Below, piece after piece: positions 44,461 to 55,440 of a DNA stretch of 64,000 nucleotides. Under the pieces are notes generated by a model. That model ran no database searches, was not told the DNA's origin, and saw only the letters and a program-made list of their open reading frames with translations. Each line of letters opens with the position of its first letter. Positions within the stretch are counted from its first letter, which is position 1. The stretch comes from Apoda limacodes (Eukaryota; Arthropoda; Insecta; Lepidoptera; Limacodidae): assembly GCA_946406115.1 (NCBI GenBank), contig OX291546.1, positions 12,269,019 to 12,333,018 on the forward strand, given 5' to 3'. The position numbers and the translations under genes are program-made.

Positions 44461-44944
44461 TTTATGATTTTCTGTGTTTATCTGAGCATTTTTCTGCATC
44501 GAAACAGTGAGAAGATAGTTAGATTTTAATCTAGAAATTTAAGAGACAGTGCTACGTGACAGAAACCTTGAGTAAAAACAAGGATGACGCTGAAATGTAA
44601 CTTAGAGATATTCCAGAGAAACATTTGCCAAAAAAAAAAAAAATTTAGGTAGTATAGCCTATAAAGTACTTACATAGATATATATTTTAGAATAAGTTGG
44701 TTTTATGTCATAATTAAAGTAGCTATTTACTTGTTCTATAACTTTATTATAAAAGTTACTTAAGATTGTTGCCGTGGTTCTAGCACATAATATTACAAAA
44801 AATAAGTTTATATATATTAATACTTATTAATTTACTGTTTATCTTTGTAAGCTAACATTTTAAAAACTATTGAGATACCTATCTCCATTAAATTCGTAAT
44901 AAATTAGCTATTTTTTGGAAATTGTCCTTGCGAATTTCACATTA
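44461..44944. other. AT-rich stretch, nothing recognised
   Basis: Contains a 13-base A run at about 44630. No gene seen. Confidence 0.4.
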
Positions 44945-45415
44945 GAATCTATAACGGTCTGCCTGATGGTAAGTGGTCTCCGCAATCTACATCTTCAACA
45001 CAGTCTTGCAACACCACTCTCGCTGTGCCTACTATTTAAAATTCTAATAATTTCTTTCTTGAGGAACCCATATTTTAGTCCTTAGATAAAATTTTGGCAG
45101 GGAGTTCATTCCTATCTAAGATTTCGCGGTAGGTACCGCACTCTCTGAACCGCACTGTAGGATCTAGGTGTGAGGGTGAATTCCCTGCCGCTAGCGAGTG
45201 GTTGGCATTATGTTGGTAGAAAATAGCTGTGGTAATCATTTGGAACAATTCCTCAGAACACATCCCATTATACATGCGGTAGAACACACATAGCGAGGCA
45301 AACTCGCCACATGCTTGTCTTCCAGATAATCTCGGTACTGAACATCGCTGGAGATGCTAACACCGAGGATCCCAGTGTTCTTGGTGATGGAAAGCGCAAT
45401 TGTGGATCCTCAGTG
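44945..45415 (-). mobile_element. CR1-like LINE in the 3' UTR of AGPAT gene B
   Basis: On the minus strand the text runs from the thumb (the sequence opposite CATCGCTGGAGATG and AGGATCCCAGTG, matching 6680-6720) to the C-terminus (FYRMYNGMCSEELFQM, HNANHSLAAGNSPSHL) and the family tail near 44960. It starts about 70 bp downstream of the gene B stop codon and has the same orientation, so it probably lies within or just after the gene B 3' UTR. Confidence 0.7.
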
Positions 45416-45486
45416 AATGAGGTTTTCTTATACAAATATATACACATTATACACAATACTTATTATTCTAGACAAGTTCGTAAAGT

Positions 45487-45638
45487 CTACGAATTCTTTG
45501 GTATACTGTTCACTTCGTAACATAGTTCCTGATATGTTTCCTGCATCATGTTTCTCACACGGGTCACAAGATCGGGAATGTCATCCTTCGTTAAGCCTTC
45601 TGTTGAAACCGGCTCCAAACATTTAATAATCACGTGCC
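45487..45638 (-). CDS. Agpat1/2-like: AGPAT gene B, last exon
   Basis: A 152-nt coding exon on the minus strand after acceptor ttacag. Its first two bases complete a Gly codon from exon 4, and 49 codons plus TAG follow. The text (HVIIKCLEPVSTEGLTKDDI, then VRNMMQETYQELCYEV) is the C-terminal end of the acyltransferase fold as in AGPAT1/2, where LEPV-STEGL follows the last strand. With an exon 1 of the size seen in gene A, the whole gene B product would be about 275 residues, the usual length for this family. No clear AATAAA is visible before the LINE at 45415, so the polyadenylation site may be in TE-derived DNA. Confidence 0.9.
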
Positions 45639-45784
45639 CTGTAAGTAATTATATTCAATAAATCAATTATCTTTATGTATTTACTATCGAGCATAAAAAA
45701 AGCAAACAAGTTTGTTTTCTATTCTTACTAGGGTTATACCACATTATACCTACCTAACGTTATAGCACTGTTATGTATAGGGAT

Positions 45785-46225
45785 GAGGCATGATTTTTAG
45801 GGTTCTGTACCCAAAGGGTGAAAAACGGGACCCTGTTACTAAGACTTCGCCTGTCCGTCTGTCACCAGGCTGTATCTCATGAACCGTGATACTTAAACAG
45901 TTGAAATTTTTACAAATGACGTATTTTTGTTGCCGGTATAGCAAAAATACTAATAAACAGAATAAAATAAATATTTAAGGGGGCTCCCATACAACAAACG
46001 TGATTTTTTTGCTCGTTTATCCTCGTTATGGATAACGGCAACAGGTAGACGCTTGAACTATCACAGACTATTTAGTTATATATTGACTTAAAAAGTAAAT
46101 AATTAAATTAAAATAAAACAAATATTTAAGGGGGGCTTCGATACAAAGATGTGATTTTTTTTGCCGTTTTTATAGATAATGGCACGGAACCCTTCGTGTG
46201 CGAGTCCGTCTCGCACTTGGCCGGT
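45785..46225 (+). repeat. GGTTCCGTACCC-family repeat, plus copy
   Basis: Opens AGGGTTCTGTACCCAAAGGG, contains CACCAGGCTGTATCTCATGA and AATATTTAAGGGGGCTCCCA, and ends CGCACTTGGCCGG. Other copies lie inverted at 47640-47916 and 54600-55005. All are non-coding; probably non-autonomous transposons. Confidence 0.65.
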
Positions 46226-46919
46226 TTATTTATTCGCGCAGCCTATTGTGAGGGTTGTCATTGAATACGAGTGTCTATAAAAATATTTAAGGTTATTTTG
46301 AGGTTATTTTAATATTTGAATTTTATACCCTATAAACACTCAGAATAGACCCCCAAAAATCATGACGGATTCTCGATTCTCATAACCTACTAATAAAACT
46401 CCTAAACTTATGATTGTCATCAAAAAAATATATAAAATACAATTTTTTTGCGACTTGAAATTGATTTTCCGTACAGTCAAAATTGCCATTGTTAGGTTTT
46501 TTTCGTTACGGAATTTCTTGATTCGGTCGCCGCGTTCAGAGCCCGCGATAAAACCTTAATAGCTTTAAAATTGTTTCGGTAGCAAGTATCGCACGACCAA
46601 CTTCTCTCGAGAATATTTTTATTATTTAAAAATTAATACATGAATTTGCGTCTTTAAAAAAATCAGTTTTTTTTAACGATAAAACCAAACCGCTGGACTT
46701 ATTTTGCTTAATATCTTTTCAGATCTCAGTCGTGATCTCCAGGTCTTAGAACGTAAAGAAAACGCAAATTTAGCGATTTCGATTTTTAACTGACTTCAAA
46801 AAAGGAGAAGGTTCTAGTTCATGCTTTGGGACTAAAGTTACGAAATAATGATTATTTTCGTTTATTTTTTCATATGCGTTTATTTAGCATAGGTGTCAAA
46901 AAACTTTTAAACGAAAAAA
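46226..46919. other. Gene B intron 4, nothing recognised
   Basis: AT-rich non-coding sequence. Confidence 0.4.
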
Positions 46920-47111
46920 AAACCGTCTTCAAAAAGATGCACTAAAAGGGTAAAAACAATCACTTATTACCAAAAATCTGTTCTGAATCACAGATTGAAG
47001 TTTATAGCACACTTCACTTGTATAAAACCAACTTCAAACGGTAATTCTGATCAGATTTTAGGCAATAAGTAATTATTTTTACCTTTTTAGTGCATCTTTT
47101 TCAAGCCGGTT
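46920..47111. mobile_element. Fold-back element, copy 2
   Basis: Left arm CTTCAAAAAGATGCACTAAA, then TAAAAACAATCACTTATT; right arm inverted (AATAAGTAATTATTTTTACC, then AGTGCATCTTTTTCAAG). The centre ACTTCACTTGTATAAAACC matches copy 1 at 5643-5852. Symmetry is good over about 60 bases. Confidence 0.7.
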
Positions 47112-47639
47112 GTTTTTTTGCTTTTGACTGACAAATCGTTTTTTTTTCTCGTACACTAAAAACATCATACTTGTAACAAAATTTTATCATCATCAACAAT
47201 CATCAACATAAAAGGCGAGAATCATCAATTCCAAATTAACATCAATAATTTTTTTTCCCAAAAGTTTAAGTTTTAAATCCACTTCATTAATATGGGACCA
47301 CCTCAGAAGCATACTCTTTCGAATTAAAAAAGATTTTTTAAATTCGGTTCGCAATTGACGGAGAAAAAAAAATATACCCGTCTAACATAGAACCTCTTTC
47401 TTTTTTACAGTCGGTTAAAAATTAAAGAGCTTTAGTACTGTTAAATATATTTACGCTTATTTTAGTGACTTTTTATTGAACCTGCATATTGTTATTTTGA
47501 TCTAAAAAACCCACATAATAGCATATGACTACTGAATGTGGGGTTTTGGTGTTAAATCTGTCAGACTGTCAAGTGCACATATCCATTAGTGTGATTAACG
47601 AAGTTATAAATTAAATTGAAGTTTTTAATTTTATTTTAA
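47112..47639. other. Gene B intron 4, nothing recognised
   Basis: AT-rich. GTGGGGTTTTGGTGTTAA followed by CTGTCAGACTG at about 47540 resembles, inverted, the AAAACCCCACCTC region of the MITEs at 11755 and 12217; this may be a fragment of that family. Confidence 0.35.
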
Positions 47640-47916
47640 TTTAATTATTTATTTTAAAGTGACTATATAACTAAATTTTGAATATTTTAAGCGTCTACCT
47701 GTTGCCGTTATCAATATCGAGCAAAAACACTTATTTTATTCTGTTTTTAAGTATTTGTTGTTATAGCGGCAACAGAAATACATCTTCTGTGAAAATTTCA
47801 ACTGTCTATCTATCACGGTTCATGAGATACAGCCTGGTGACAGACGGACGGACGGACAACGTAGTCTTAGTAATAGGGTTCCGCTTATTACCCTTTGGGT
47901 AGGGAACCCTAAAAAA
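47640..47916 (-). repeat. GGTTCCGTACCC-family repeat, minus copy
   Basis: Inverted relative to 45785-46225. Contains CATGAGATACAGCCTGGTGA, a GGACGGACGGAC run and the end AGGGAACCCTAAAA. Confidence 0.65.
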
Positions 47917-48200
47917 CAAATCCTTCAAAGCCATACTACCAGCAACCGTTCATTTTGCAAAACTTTTAAGCTACCTAAATAAATGATTTTAGAGTAAAAG
48001 TGGCAATATAGAATCAACGCAGTCTCAAAGTTGAAAATTAATTTGAAAAACCTTTCTAAACGTCTGATATGGTTTTACAATCCAAAATGTTAGGTGTCTG
48101 TATAGGTAGTGCCACAGTTTGGGATTATACACACAGCAGATCGCTATGGTATATCGGTTACCATATTTTTTTTAAATCTAAACATATGATATTTTTTTAC

Positions 48201-48369
48201 CTTTGTTGAATATCAGTTTTTCTTTATTGATGAAATAATAGGGTGAATATACAACGGGTATGAGAGGAACTTGCGCTGAGACTGCCAAATGGAATGCACC
48301 TTTCTTAAATGGTAAAAATTTTTTGCCATTTTCGTTTCTAGTTCCTTCAGGGAATATCCAGATTTTTGC
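48201..48369 (-). CDS. Agpat1/2-like: AGPAT gene B, exon 4 (FPEGTR motif)
   Basis: A 169-nt exon on the minus strand between acceptor aattttag and donor gtaaaa. It starts in phase 0 and ends leaving one base for the next Gly codon. It encodes [19 protein letters not shown], carrying acyltransferase motif III (FPEGTR, whose Arg contacts the phosphate of lysophosphatidic acid), then [14 protein letters not shown] and motif [11 protein letters not shown]. These blocks, their spacing and their order are those of AGPAT1/2. It lies 8.5 kb downstream of exon 3, an intron swollen by TEs. Confidence 0.93.
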
Positions 48370-49056
48370 CTAAAATTTAAACAAAAAAAGTCTTACATAA
48401 AATATTTAATGGTGTTATGTATAATGGCGAACAATCAATAAAGGCGTATACTTAGTTCAGCATGTCAGTTTATTGCGTTTATTAGACTAGCTTTTGCCCA
48501 CGGTTCCACCAGCCCTAAATTCCGTTATTGGTGTAGAATTTCGACGGTAACTCCTCAATTATAGAGCAAATATCTCCTCACACTTGATGATTTTAAGTTG
48601 CCTATGTCCTTACCCAGGACTCAGTCTATCTCGATGCTAAATTTCGTCCTAATCAGTGTGGTGGTTTTAGCGTAAAGAGGTAACAGACAGACAGACATAA
48701 CTCTGTCCTCCAGACATTCACACCTTTCGCATATACATTTATAGCTTTTGCCAGCGACTCCACCCGTTTTACATTTGGTTATCGGCGTGTGATTCTTACG
48801 TCAACTCCTTAATTTTATTGTACTAATGGAGTTTGCTATAATAGGAAGCTATAGCTGTAGCGATTGTTTTAAGTTCGGTTATAGTTATTCCCACGGGAAC
48901 TTTTGAATTTTTGGGGATAAAAACAATCCTATATCCTTACCCGGGATTAATATATTTTCATATTAAATTTCATCGAAATATTAATTAAAAATGGCTTATG
49001 TTTAACTTATCACCTGATATAGTAAAATATAACGACAAAAAAAAACTGTTTTACTG
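48370..49056 (-). repeat. Two dispersed repeat tails inside gene B intron 3
   Basis: About 48490-48740 is an inverted copy of the TATTATAAATGCGAAAGT family (GTGTAGAATTTCGACGGTAA, GACTCAGTCTATCTCGATGC, GTAACAGACAGACAGAC). About 48745-48985 resembles the 35760-36055 repeat (GCCAGCGACTCCACCC, GTTATTCCCACGGGAAC, TTGGGGATAAAA) and is read as plus. No genes. Strand given for the first copy. Confidence 0.5.
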
Positions 49057-50102
49057 CCAAATATAGTAAATGATCACCAAAAATTAGATCCCATTTTAGT
49101 ATGAAATTATATAGAAAAAATTTATTATAGCTATTCTTTTAAAGCAAACATTACCAAACTAATCATTGTTAACCTTAAAATAGTAAATGACCACCAAAAT
49201 ATTTACTATATTTTAATTTAAAATGCTATCCAAATATTTAACATCTCGCTATCCTATAAAAGAAAATTACTATCGATAAATCATTGTTTATCCAAACATA
49301 GTAAATGAAGTCCTAAAGTTTAACCCTATACTATGGTAAAATGTTCACTAAAATCTGAGCTTTAAAGTCTAAATTAATAAACCACTACCAAAACACATTA
49401 TTTCTTTTGACCGTTTAATCAATCAATTGATCATAAGGTCCAAAAATTAAACTCATACAATTTCAATAATCTTTTATTAAAATTTTGAAAATTTGTAATA
49501 ACTTTTTGTACTGACCAGTTTTCTTAGTTTTGATAAATTCCTGTGCGCTTTGCATATTAATAAATTTTCTTCCGAAAACCCAATTTTCACATACCCTTCG
49601 ACGTTTTTTCGTATGCTCTGGAATTTTATCACCGTCCGCCACCGATTCCGGTAAAGCACTCAACAACGGAACACATGAACTCGGTCCCGCTCAGTTTTAA
49701 TTCGCAATTGTTAAAAGATACCAACGAGTAAATAAACTTCAGGAGATCTGGGACCTTATTGGGAACAGTCTATAGCTATTCAGACTCTGGAATTCGTGAT
49801 AAAAATGTATGCCAGTACATTCACAAGTTACGAGAGGTAAGTCAGACTTCCGTACATTTTTGTAACGATTTCAGAGTTCGGACAGCTCGAGATTGTTCCC
49901 AATAAGGCCCCGATTCGGGCGGCTGAGGTGTCCGGGATTCAAGCGGCAAGGGCTTCTAAGACGCGAGATTTAACTTAATTTGGCGTCATTATACTTTATT
50001 TGGTAACATGTCTACATTTAATGGAAATCATAGTGGTTTATTTAGGTAGTAATAGCACAATAATTTGCTCACTAAGATTTGGTGATCATTTACTACATTC
50101 GG
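49057..50102. mobile_element. TIR element with repeated AGTAAATGA words
   Basis: CCAAATATAGTAAATGATCA at 49057 is inverted at about 50082-50102 (TGATCATTTACTACATTCGG). The core word TAGTAAATGA recurs inside the left part (49172, 49298), as in subterminal repeats of DNA transposons. A second, smaller MITE is nested at 49752-49909. The short minus-strand ORFs at 49463-49666 lie inside and are unrecognised. Confidence 0.6.
49752..49909. mobile_element. Small hairpin MITE nested in the TIR element
   Basis: CCTTATTGGGAACAGTCT at 49754 is inverted at 49890-49907 with one mismatch, and the symmetry continues with mismatches for about 65 bases, so nearly the whole 158-bp unit folds on itself. Confidence 0.65.
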
Positions 50103-50997
50103 TCTTTGAATGCAATTTAAAGTGCAATCATGACTAAAATAGCTAGAACCATTGTAATTTTAGACTTTCTTTTTTTGGTACATGTTTCGTTTTTTGGTGT
50201 TTAGTACAGTTTTTTGGTAAGAGAGCTTAGGGTGGCGAAATATTTTTTGGTGGTCAATATATTTAATCCCATTAAAAACCACTGGGTCAGAAAAGTTTGT
50301 TGCACTATAGCAGTACGTGAAATACATGTCATTATAGAAATCCCTCTTTGACTTGAAGAATGTAAAATTTACGAAGAAAATGCCCGTGGGAGTAATTAAG
50401 GTACAAACCAGCACCCACTTTAGCACGAACTTACGAGTAAGTGTGATAAAAATATTATAATTCTAATTAGGAAATATACTTTAGTGGAGATTTAGTCTTT
50501 GGGTCATAATTACTCCCAGAAAAGCGGGGTTTGATTTTTTTAGTTCTTTGTTTGTATCTTTTTCACATACTAATAGTATAGAAAAAACAACTTACAGGAA
50601 ATTACACGCTGGAAATCTTATAACGTTGACGATATAAAATAAATTAAATAACATAATTGTGGCAAAAAAAATTAAAAGCATTTGCAATGTATATAATTAT
50701 TTAAGTCATAAAAATTGTTTTATAATACAAAAGCATATTTATTTCATGAATATTTTTAATTATATGATAAAATACATCCCTACTGTAAGTTAATTCTTTT
50801 ATAATTTAAGTAAAATGTCTATTTCCTCCTGCCTCCGTCTTTATTTGATCCAGAAACTTAGTTATTGAGAAGAAGTGACTAATCATTATTGCATATAGAA
50901 AAACATGTTGTTGCTGATGACACCATCATTCTTATACTTTTGATTTATTATAATACTCAAAACATTTGTCATATATGTCCAGTGATAAAAAATGGGA
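50103..50997. other. Gene B intron 3, nothing recognised
   Basis: An 88-codon minus-strand frame at 50160-50426 (MLKWVLVCTLITPTG) is unrecognised and has no splice or family support. The rest is AT-rich. Confidence 0.4.
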
Positions 50998-51254
50998 TAT
51001 TAAGGGCCCTCTTACAGCCCACTAGCGCCGCTATTAGATATCCTCAATTTTCTCTTAGTAGAAAACTAATTTCTAAAATCCAAATGTTGTAAACATAAAA
51101 CTAGTCATAAGCTATTCTTAGAAAGTTTTGTATAGTTTCTAAATAATATCTGTGAGTTGAAGTTGGCATTTCTGCTATAAGTGTCCGTTTTTGAAAAAAG
51201 AAAATTGAGGTTATCTAATGGCGGCGCTAGTAAGCTGCTATATTCCCTTTAAAT
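50998..51254. mobile_element. MITE with about 55-bp inverted ends, intact copy
   Basis: The left arm (CCCACTAGCGCCGCTATTAG, then TCCTCAATTTTCTCTT) is inverted on the right (AAGAAAATTGAGG, then TAATGGCGGCGCTAGTAAG). The 257-bp unit has no ORF. A right-truncated relative lies at 38157-38424. Confidence 0.75.
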
Positions 51255-52035
51255 CGATGCAACATGTGCTTGGCGAAAAGGAATAAAATAGTAAATTGTA
51301 TCACAATATATTTACGGCGAGGGCGTTTTTTTTTAAAATCCAGAGTGGAGCGGAGAATTCTAGAGTAGTAGATTCTAAGGTAGAATCCGGAGCGCAGCGA
51401 GATTTATAGAACGGTGCACGAGGTAACATAATTTTGCGACCGAGTGATACACTCTACTTTTTATCATCTATGAGAAAAGTGATTAGAGTAACTTATAAAT
51501 AAGAATAGAACATTTATTTAGTTTATTGTCACAAAACGCACTATTTTAATTTAAAAGTATCATCATAAATACAAATTGAAGTAAACAATTACAAAGGTGG
51601 AATACATTTTACTCGGTTTTTACTTTTTCACAAACTTTTTTTTTATTTGGTTCGCGCGTGGCCAGCCTTTTTCATTATACTTGGTCATTCTTTATTGATC
51701 TTTATAATGCACATTCCAAATTGAAATCACTTTGCATCCCTAGGACCCAACTAATATATATTGGATATATTGGAATAAAATAATAGGCATTATTGTACGA
51801 TGGAAATCCAAAGACAGAGATCCTGAACCTTCGGTTATAATCTCTAATTAAAAAAAAAACACTACGGCCAAAAGTGAATTTAATAATGTAAGATTGCCAC
51901 CTACAGAAAATGCTGCTGTTCATCATCTTCTCTGCTAGATTTACTATGACTTAGTTGGAAAACTATTAACGTTTGTATGCCTTTCTCGAAAAAAATTATC
52001 TTATTTCACAAAAACAATTTGCATACAGATAAAAT
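51255..52035. other. Gene B intron 3, nothing recognised
   Basis: GC-richer patch at 51330-51460 with AGCGGAGAATTCTAGAG and a near-inverted follow-up; otherwise AT-rich. Confidence 0.4.
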
Positions 52036-52404
52036 ATGTCATTCATCACGACAATCCGACAAGTTGTCTCTGGAATAATGAAAGCCAAGAAGCAGTCTAA
52101 CCATGTAGTCATACTTACATGTGACCATTTTTGTAACCATGAGATCTTAGCACTTAGGCTCGATCATATTGGAGTAAGAGGCCCATCTCTAAAATTTATT
52201 AAAGACTTTCTCTCAAATAGAATACAATCGGTTACCTTGAAAAACGGTTCATCCCGATCTAATGGAGAGGGCATTAATATAGGCGTTCCTCAAGGATCAT
52301 CCTTGGCAAATCTATGCTTTCTGGTCCAAGTATATTACTTGCTAAATGTTGTCAATGGCGACTTGCATATGTTTACCTCGTGCATTATCTGTGTGTATAA
52401 ATGA
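52036..52404 (+). pseudogene. RT palm fragment (LINE)
   Basis: A 122-codon open frame with RT palm wording: CDHFCNHEILALRLDHIGVR, then PSLKFIKDFLSNRIQSVTL and INIGVPQGSSLANLCF (motif B). The frame runs on into non-RT text before the YADD box, so it is a fragment. Confidence 0.65.
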
Positions 52405-52689
52405 TTACCCAATTACCACACTAAATTCCTCGAAATCACCCTAGACTCGGCCTTGAAATGGAATCACCACATTGTATTTCGAAAAACACAACATTTGAAT
52501 ATAAAGTATCTTAATTTGACATGATTTTATTCCACCTTATATGATTTTTTTTTATTTTAACTGATTATATTTTATTTAATTTCATTTGTTAATAATGTTA
52601 GAATTAATTTAATGTATTTATAACTATGAACTTCACGATCATGTTTAATAATAACTCTGGTAGAGGACTTAATCAACATGTTATGTTTG
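52405..52689. other. AT-rich stretch after the RT fragment
   Basis: The first 50 bases may contain remnants of RT thumb text (TLDSALKWNHHI in one frame). The rest is unrecognised. Confidence 0.35.
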
Positions 52690-53850
52690 GTGTCCTATTT
52701 TTCCAACCCCTTTCTTCGGGATTGGCACTCAAGAAATTTTGCAATAGCTGGGATTATTGAGATTGGTCGATAACTTCCAAGATCATCTATGGGTCGCTTG
52801 CCCTTGTACACAGGTACGACCTTAATTAGTTTTAAAATATCTGGATAAGTTCCAGTTTTAAGAAATTCATTGAATATATCAACTAAAAATGTAAGTAAAA
52901 TAAGGTAAGCTGATTTTAATTCGTTTTATCGGCGTGTCATAGATATCAGATTAGTTTTTATTGGCGACATCTTTCATAATTATGTCGTATAGTTCGCGTT
53001 TAGTCAACGGCCTTGGCAGTTGCACCGCGGAGAAGGGCTAAGGCCTGGAGGCCTACAACTGATATCAGTTTCAATCGTAAAATCCTACGGCGTTCGAGAA
53101 ATATACTAAATTGGTACTCATGAACGTTGTTGTAGAGCTTAATCGAGGACGGAATTTGGTGGCCAATTTCGGAACTTAAATCCTATACAAATATTAAGAA
53201 TCTGTACTCTTTGAGCCATCGGATAGGTAGTGAAATTAGGTACGATAATCTGTGAAAAAAAAACGACAAAATTCTAACTCAACAAAACAAAACTATCGCT
53301 ACGAATATTTAACTTTCACTTTAATTCTTATAAGTTTCAGTATTATTTTTATATTTTGTGATTTGTGATTCCGATTTCAATCCAATCGCAATTTTATTGA
53401 GGAGTACCGATAGAGATCGAGTTTAACCTTGCCACGAAATTGGAATGAAACTGGATTGGGATTGAAACTGATATCAGTTGTAGGCCTCCTGGTCGGGGCG
53501 AGCGGGGTGCGCTCCGACCTTGTCCGCTGTTGATAAGAAATACCTAGTTATTAATCTAACTAAATAGTAGGTCAGGTGAATCATACGGGTGACCATGACT
53601 ATCTTTTAAATTTAATAATGAGTTGCTATTTTTTTTTCACATGAGACCGTCCAGTATATCCGCTTACTATATTCCACATAATCTTCGGATTACTTTTGGT
53701 TTGATTTAGTTTAATTGTGTAATAATTGTACAATACAAACACGAGAGTGATTGTTCTAATTTCTGTGCAGTTACTTGTATGAATTCTGTCAACTGTAAAT
53801 TGTCCGGATAGTTATCGTGTAATTTACATAGGTCATCTAATAATTCTTTT
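52690..53850 (-). pseudogene. Jockey-group LINE fragment split by a MITE
   Basis: On the minus strand, about 53850-53560 reads as the stop-filled region before an RT (LLDDLCKLHDNYPDNLQLTE). About 52890-52700 reads FLKTGTYPDILKLIKVVPVY, then GSYRPISIIPAIAKFLE, the fingers of the RT. Between them lies the MITE at 53045-53491. The palm is absent. Confidence 0.55.
53045..53491. mobile_element. TIR element (about 447 bp) with palindromic ends
   Basis: The ends are CTGGAGGCCTACAACTGATA continuing TCAGTTTCAATC, and its inverse at 53459-53491, about 31 matching bases per arm. Each end contains the palindrome CTGATATCAG. No ORF. It sits inside the minus-strand LINE fragment. Confidence 0.75.
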
Positions 53851-53858
53851 AATAATTA

Positions 53859-54090
53859 GCGGAAGCGGCCGGCGAGCGCCAGAACCAATTTGTACTTATT
53901 TAGTATAGTCACGGCGACCCACTTTGGAATATGAAAACTTAAACGGCAGCGGCCGGCGAGCGCCAGAAACAAATTGTACCTGTGTCACTCACATTAATAA
54001 ACCAGTGTCTACCCTGCCCCCCCTACTCCTGCCAAACAATTTTAAATTAGAACAATTTGTTTCTGGCACTTCGCCAGCCTCTGCCGCGGT
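53859..54090. repeat. Three-copy repeat: two direct, one inverted
   Basis: GCGGCCGGCGAGCGCCAGAA followed by a CAAATTGTAC-like end occurs at 53865 and 53949, and inverted at 54051-54090 (ACAATTTGTTTCTGGCAC, then TCGCCAGCCTCTGCCGC). Possibly the ends of one or two small TIR elements. Confidence 0.6.
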
Positions 54091-54599
54091 ACGCTTAGCT
54101 CGGCTCGTGCGGTGTTCACCATGTAACCTAATGGCTCGTCGCTTCGCTCCTCACCACCTAACTTGGCAAGGTTTGGATTCGCTGCCAGTTTTTTGATTTT
54201 ATTCGAGTATATAAATATGCTGTTCTATCGATCAAAATTAGAGAAAAATAAATCGATTGAATCCTGTGTTTATTTTTTTCATTAGCCTGGCAAGTACTTT
54301 AGTTAAAAAAAAAATTTTGTATTTTTAAATGTTGGTGTGTAATGGCGGATTTTGTATGAAGTCAATTTAGTTTTTTTCGTGAAAATCTAGTGTCCTCCGA
54401 GAGTTTTTGAATTTTACATTTTTTTTAAAACCATCGTAACGTAATAATCTCACGTTCTTGGAAAGTAAAGAATTACCAATAATTTTATGTCATTCGAAAA
54501 ATTCCTCAAAACTAGGGCATGCAGAACCGGTATTCAGGAACGGAATCGGGTAATCCGGTTTCATCGCTTGTTTCTGAAATACGGTTAAAACTAAAAAAA
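54091..54599. other. Gene B intron 3, nothing recognised
   Basis: Short GC-rich patch then AT-rich DNA. Confidence 0.35.
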
Positions 54600-55005
54600 C
54601 TCGGTCGCGCTCTAAAGGTTCCGTACCATTATCTATAAAAATGGCAGAAAAACACGTTCGTTGTATGGGAGCCCCACTTAAATATTTGTTTTATTTTAAT
54701 TATGTCTATATAACTAAATATTCTGTGAATATTTTAAGCGTCTACGTGTTGCCTTTATCAATTATGAGCAAAATCGAGAAAAAAAATCACGCTGTTTGTA
54801 TGGAAGCCCCCTTAAATATTTATTTTATTCTATTTTTTAGTATTTGTTGTTATAGCGGCAACAGAAATACTTCTGTGAAAATTTCAACTGCCTAACTATC
54901 ATGGTTCATGCGATACAGCCTGGTGACAGACGGACGGACGGACAGCGAAGTCTTAGTAATAGGGTTCCGCTAATTACCCTTTAGTTACGGAACCCTAAAA
55001 ATTAA
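54600..55005 (-). repeat. GGTTCCGTACCC-family repeat, second minus copy
   Basis: Has TATGGGAGCCCCACTTAAAT, GATACAGCCTGGTGACAGAC, a GGACGGACGGAC run and the end TTACGGAACCCTAAAA. Matches 47640-47916 and the inverse of 45785-46225. Confidence 0.65.
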
Positions 55006-55149
55006 ACCCCGTCTTTGTGGTAATTCCACCATTCACCTATTATTTTTCATTTTACTCCTGTACTCGATTATCATATAAATAGTTAAAGATTTCAAAGAAA
55101 ATGACTGCAAAATGTCGGAGGTCTTTTGCGACTGAACCCCTTTTTTTCT

Positions 55150-55390
55150 GAACTGACAATGCAGCCATTATTGCTTCACCGGACTTTTGGGGCGAGACCC
55201 TGATGGAGTCATAAAACGCCTAACGCTCGAAGGCTCCCCGCGGAGGGAGCCTTGGCTTGGGTTGTCGCTCTTGCGGTCGTCCCTTCGCCCAGCGTGAGCC
55301 TCGAACCCGAAGGTGAGTCAGCGCTAGGAGGGCAGTTCCCGGTTCGCGGTTGCTATTGCGAGTGAGTGGAGGCGAAAAGCGCCCCGGCCA
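55150..55390 (-). mobile_element. 3' end of the Jockey family found at 26-29.6 kb
   Basis: Reverse-complemented, this matches 29380-29610: GCGCTTTTCGCCTCCACTCA, GGTGACTCACCTTCGGGTTC-like text (one change) and GAGGGAGCCTTCGAGCGTT-like text through to TGAAGCAATAATGGCTGC. A small fragment only. Confidence 0.7.
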
Positions 55391-55440
55391 AAGATTAATA
55401 ATTAATATTAATAATTTAATATTTTAATAAATTAATATTT

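Noticed and set aside
50160..50426. 88-codon minus-strand ORF as a gene
   Set aside because: No recognisable domain and no splice or family support; it lies in a gene B intron full of repeats.
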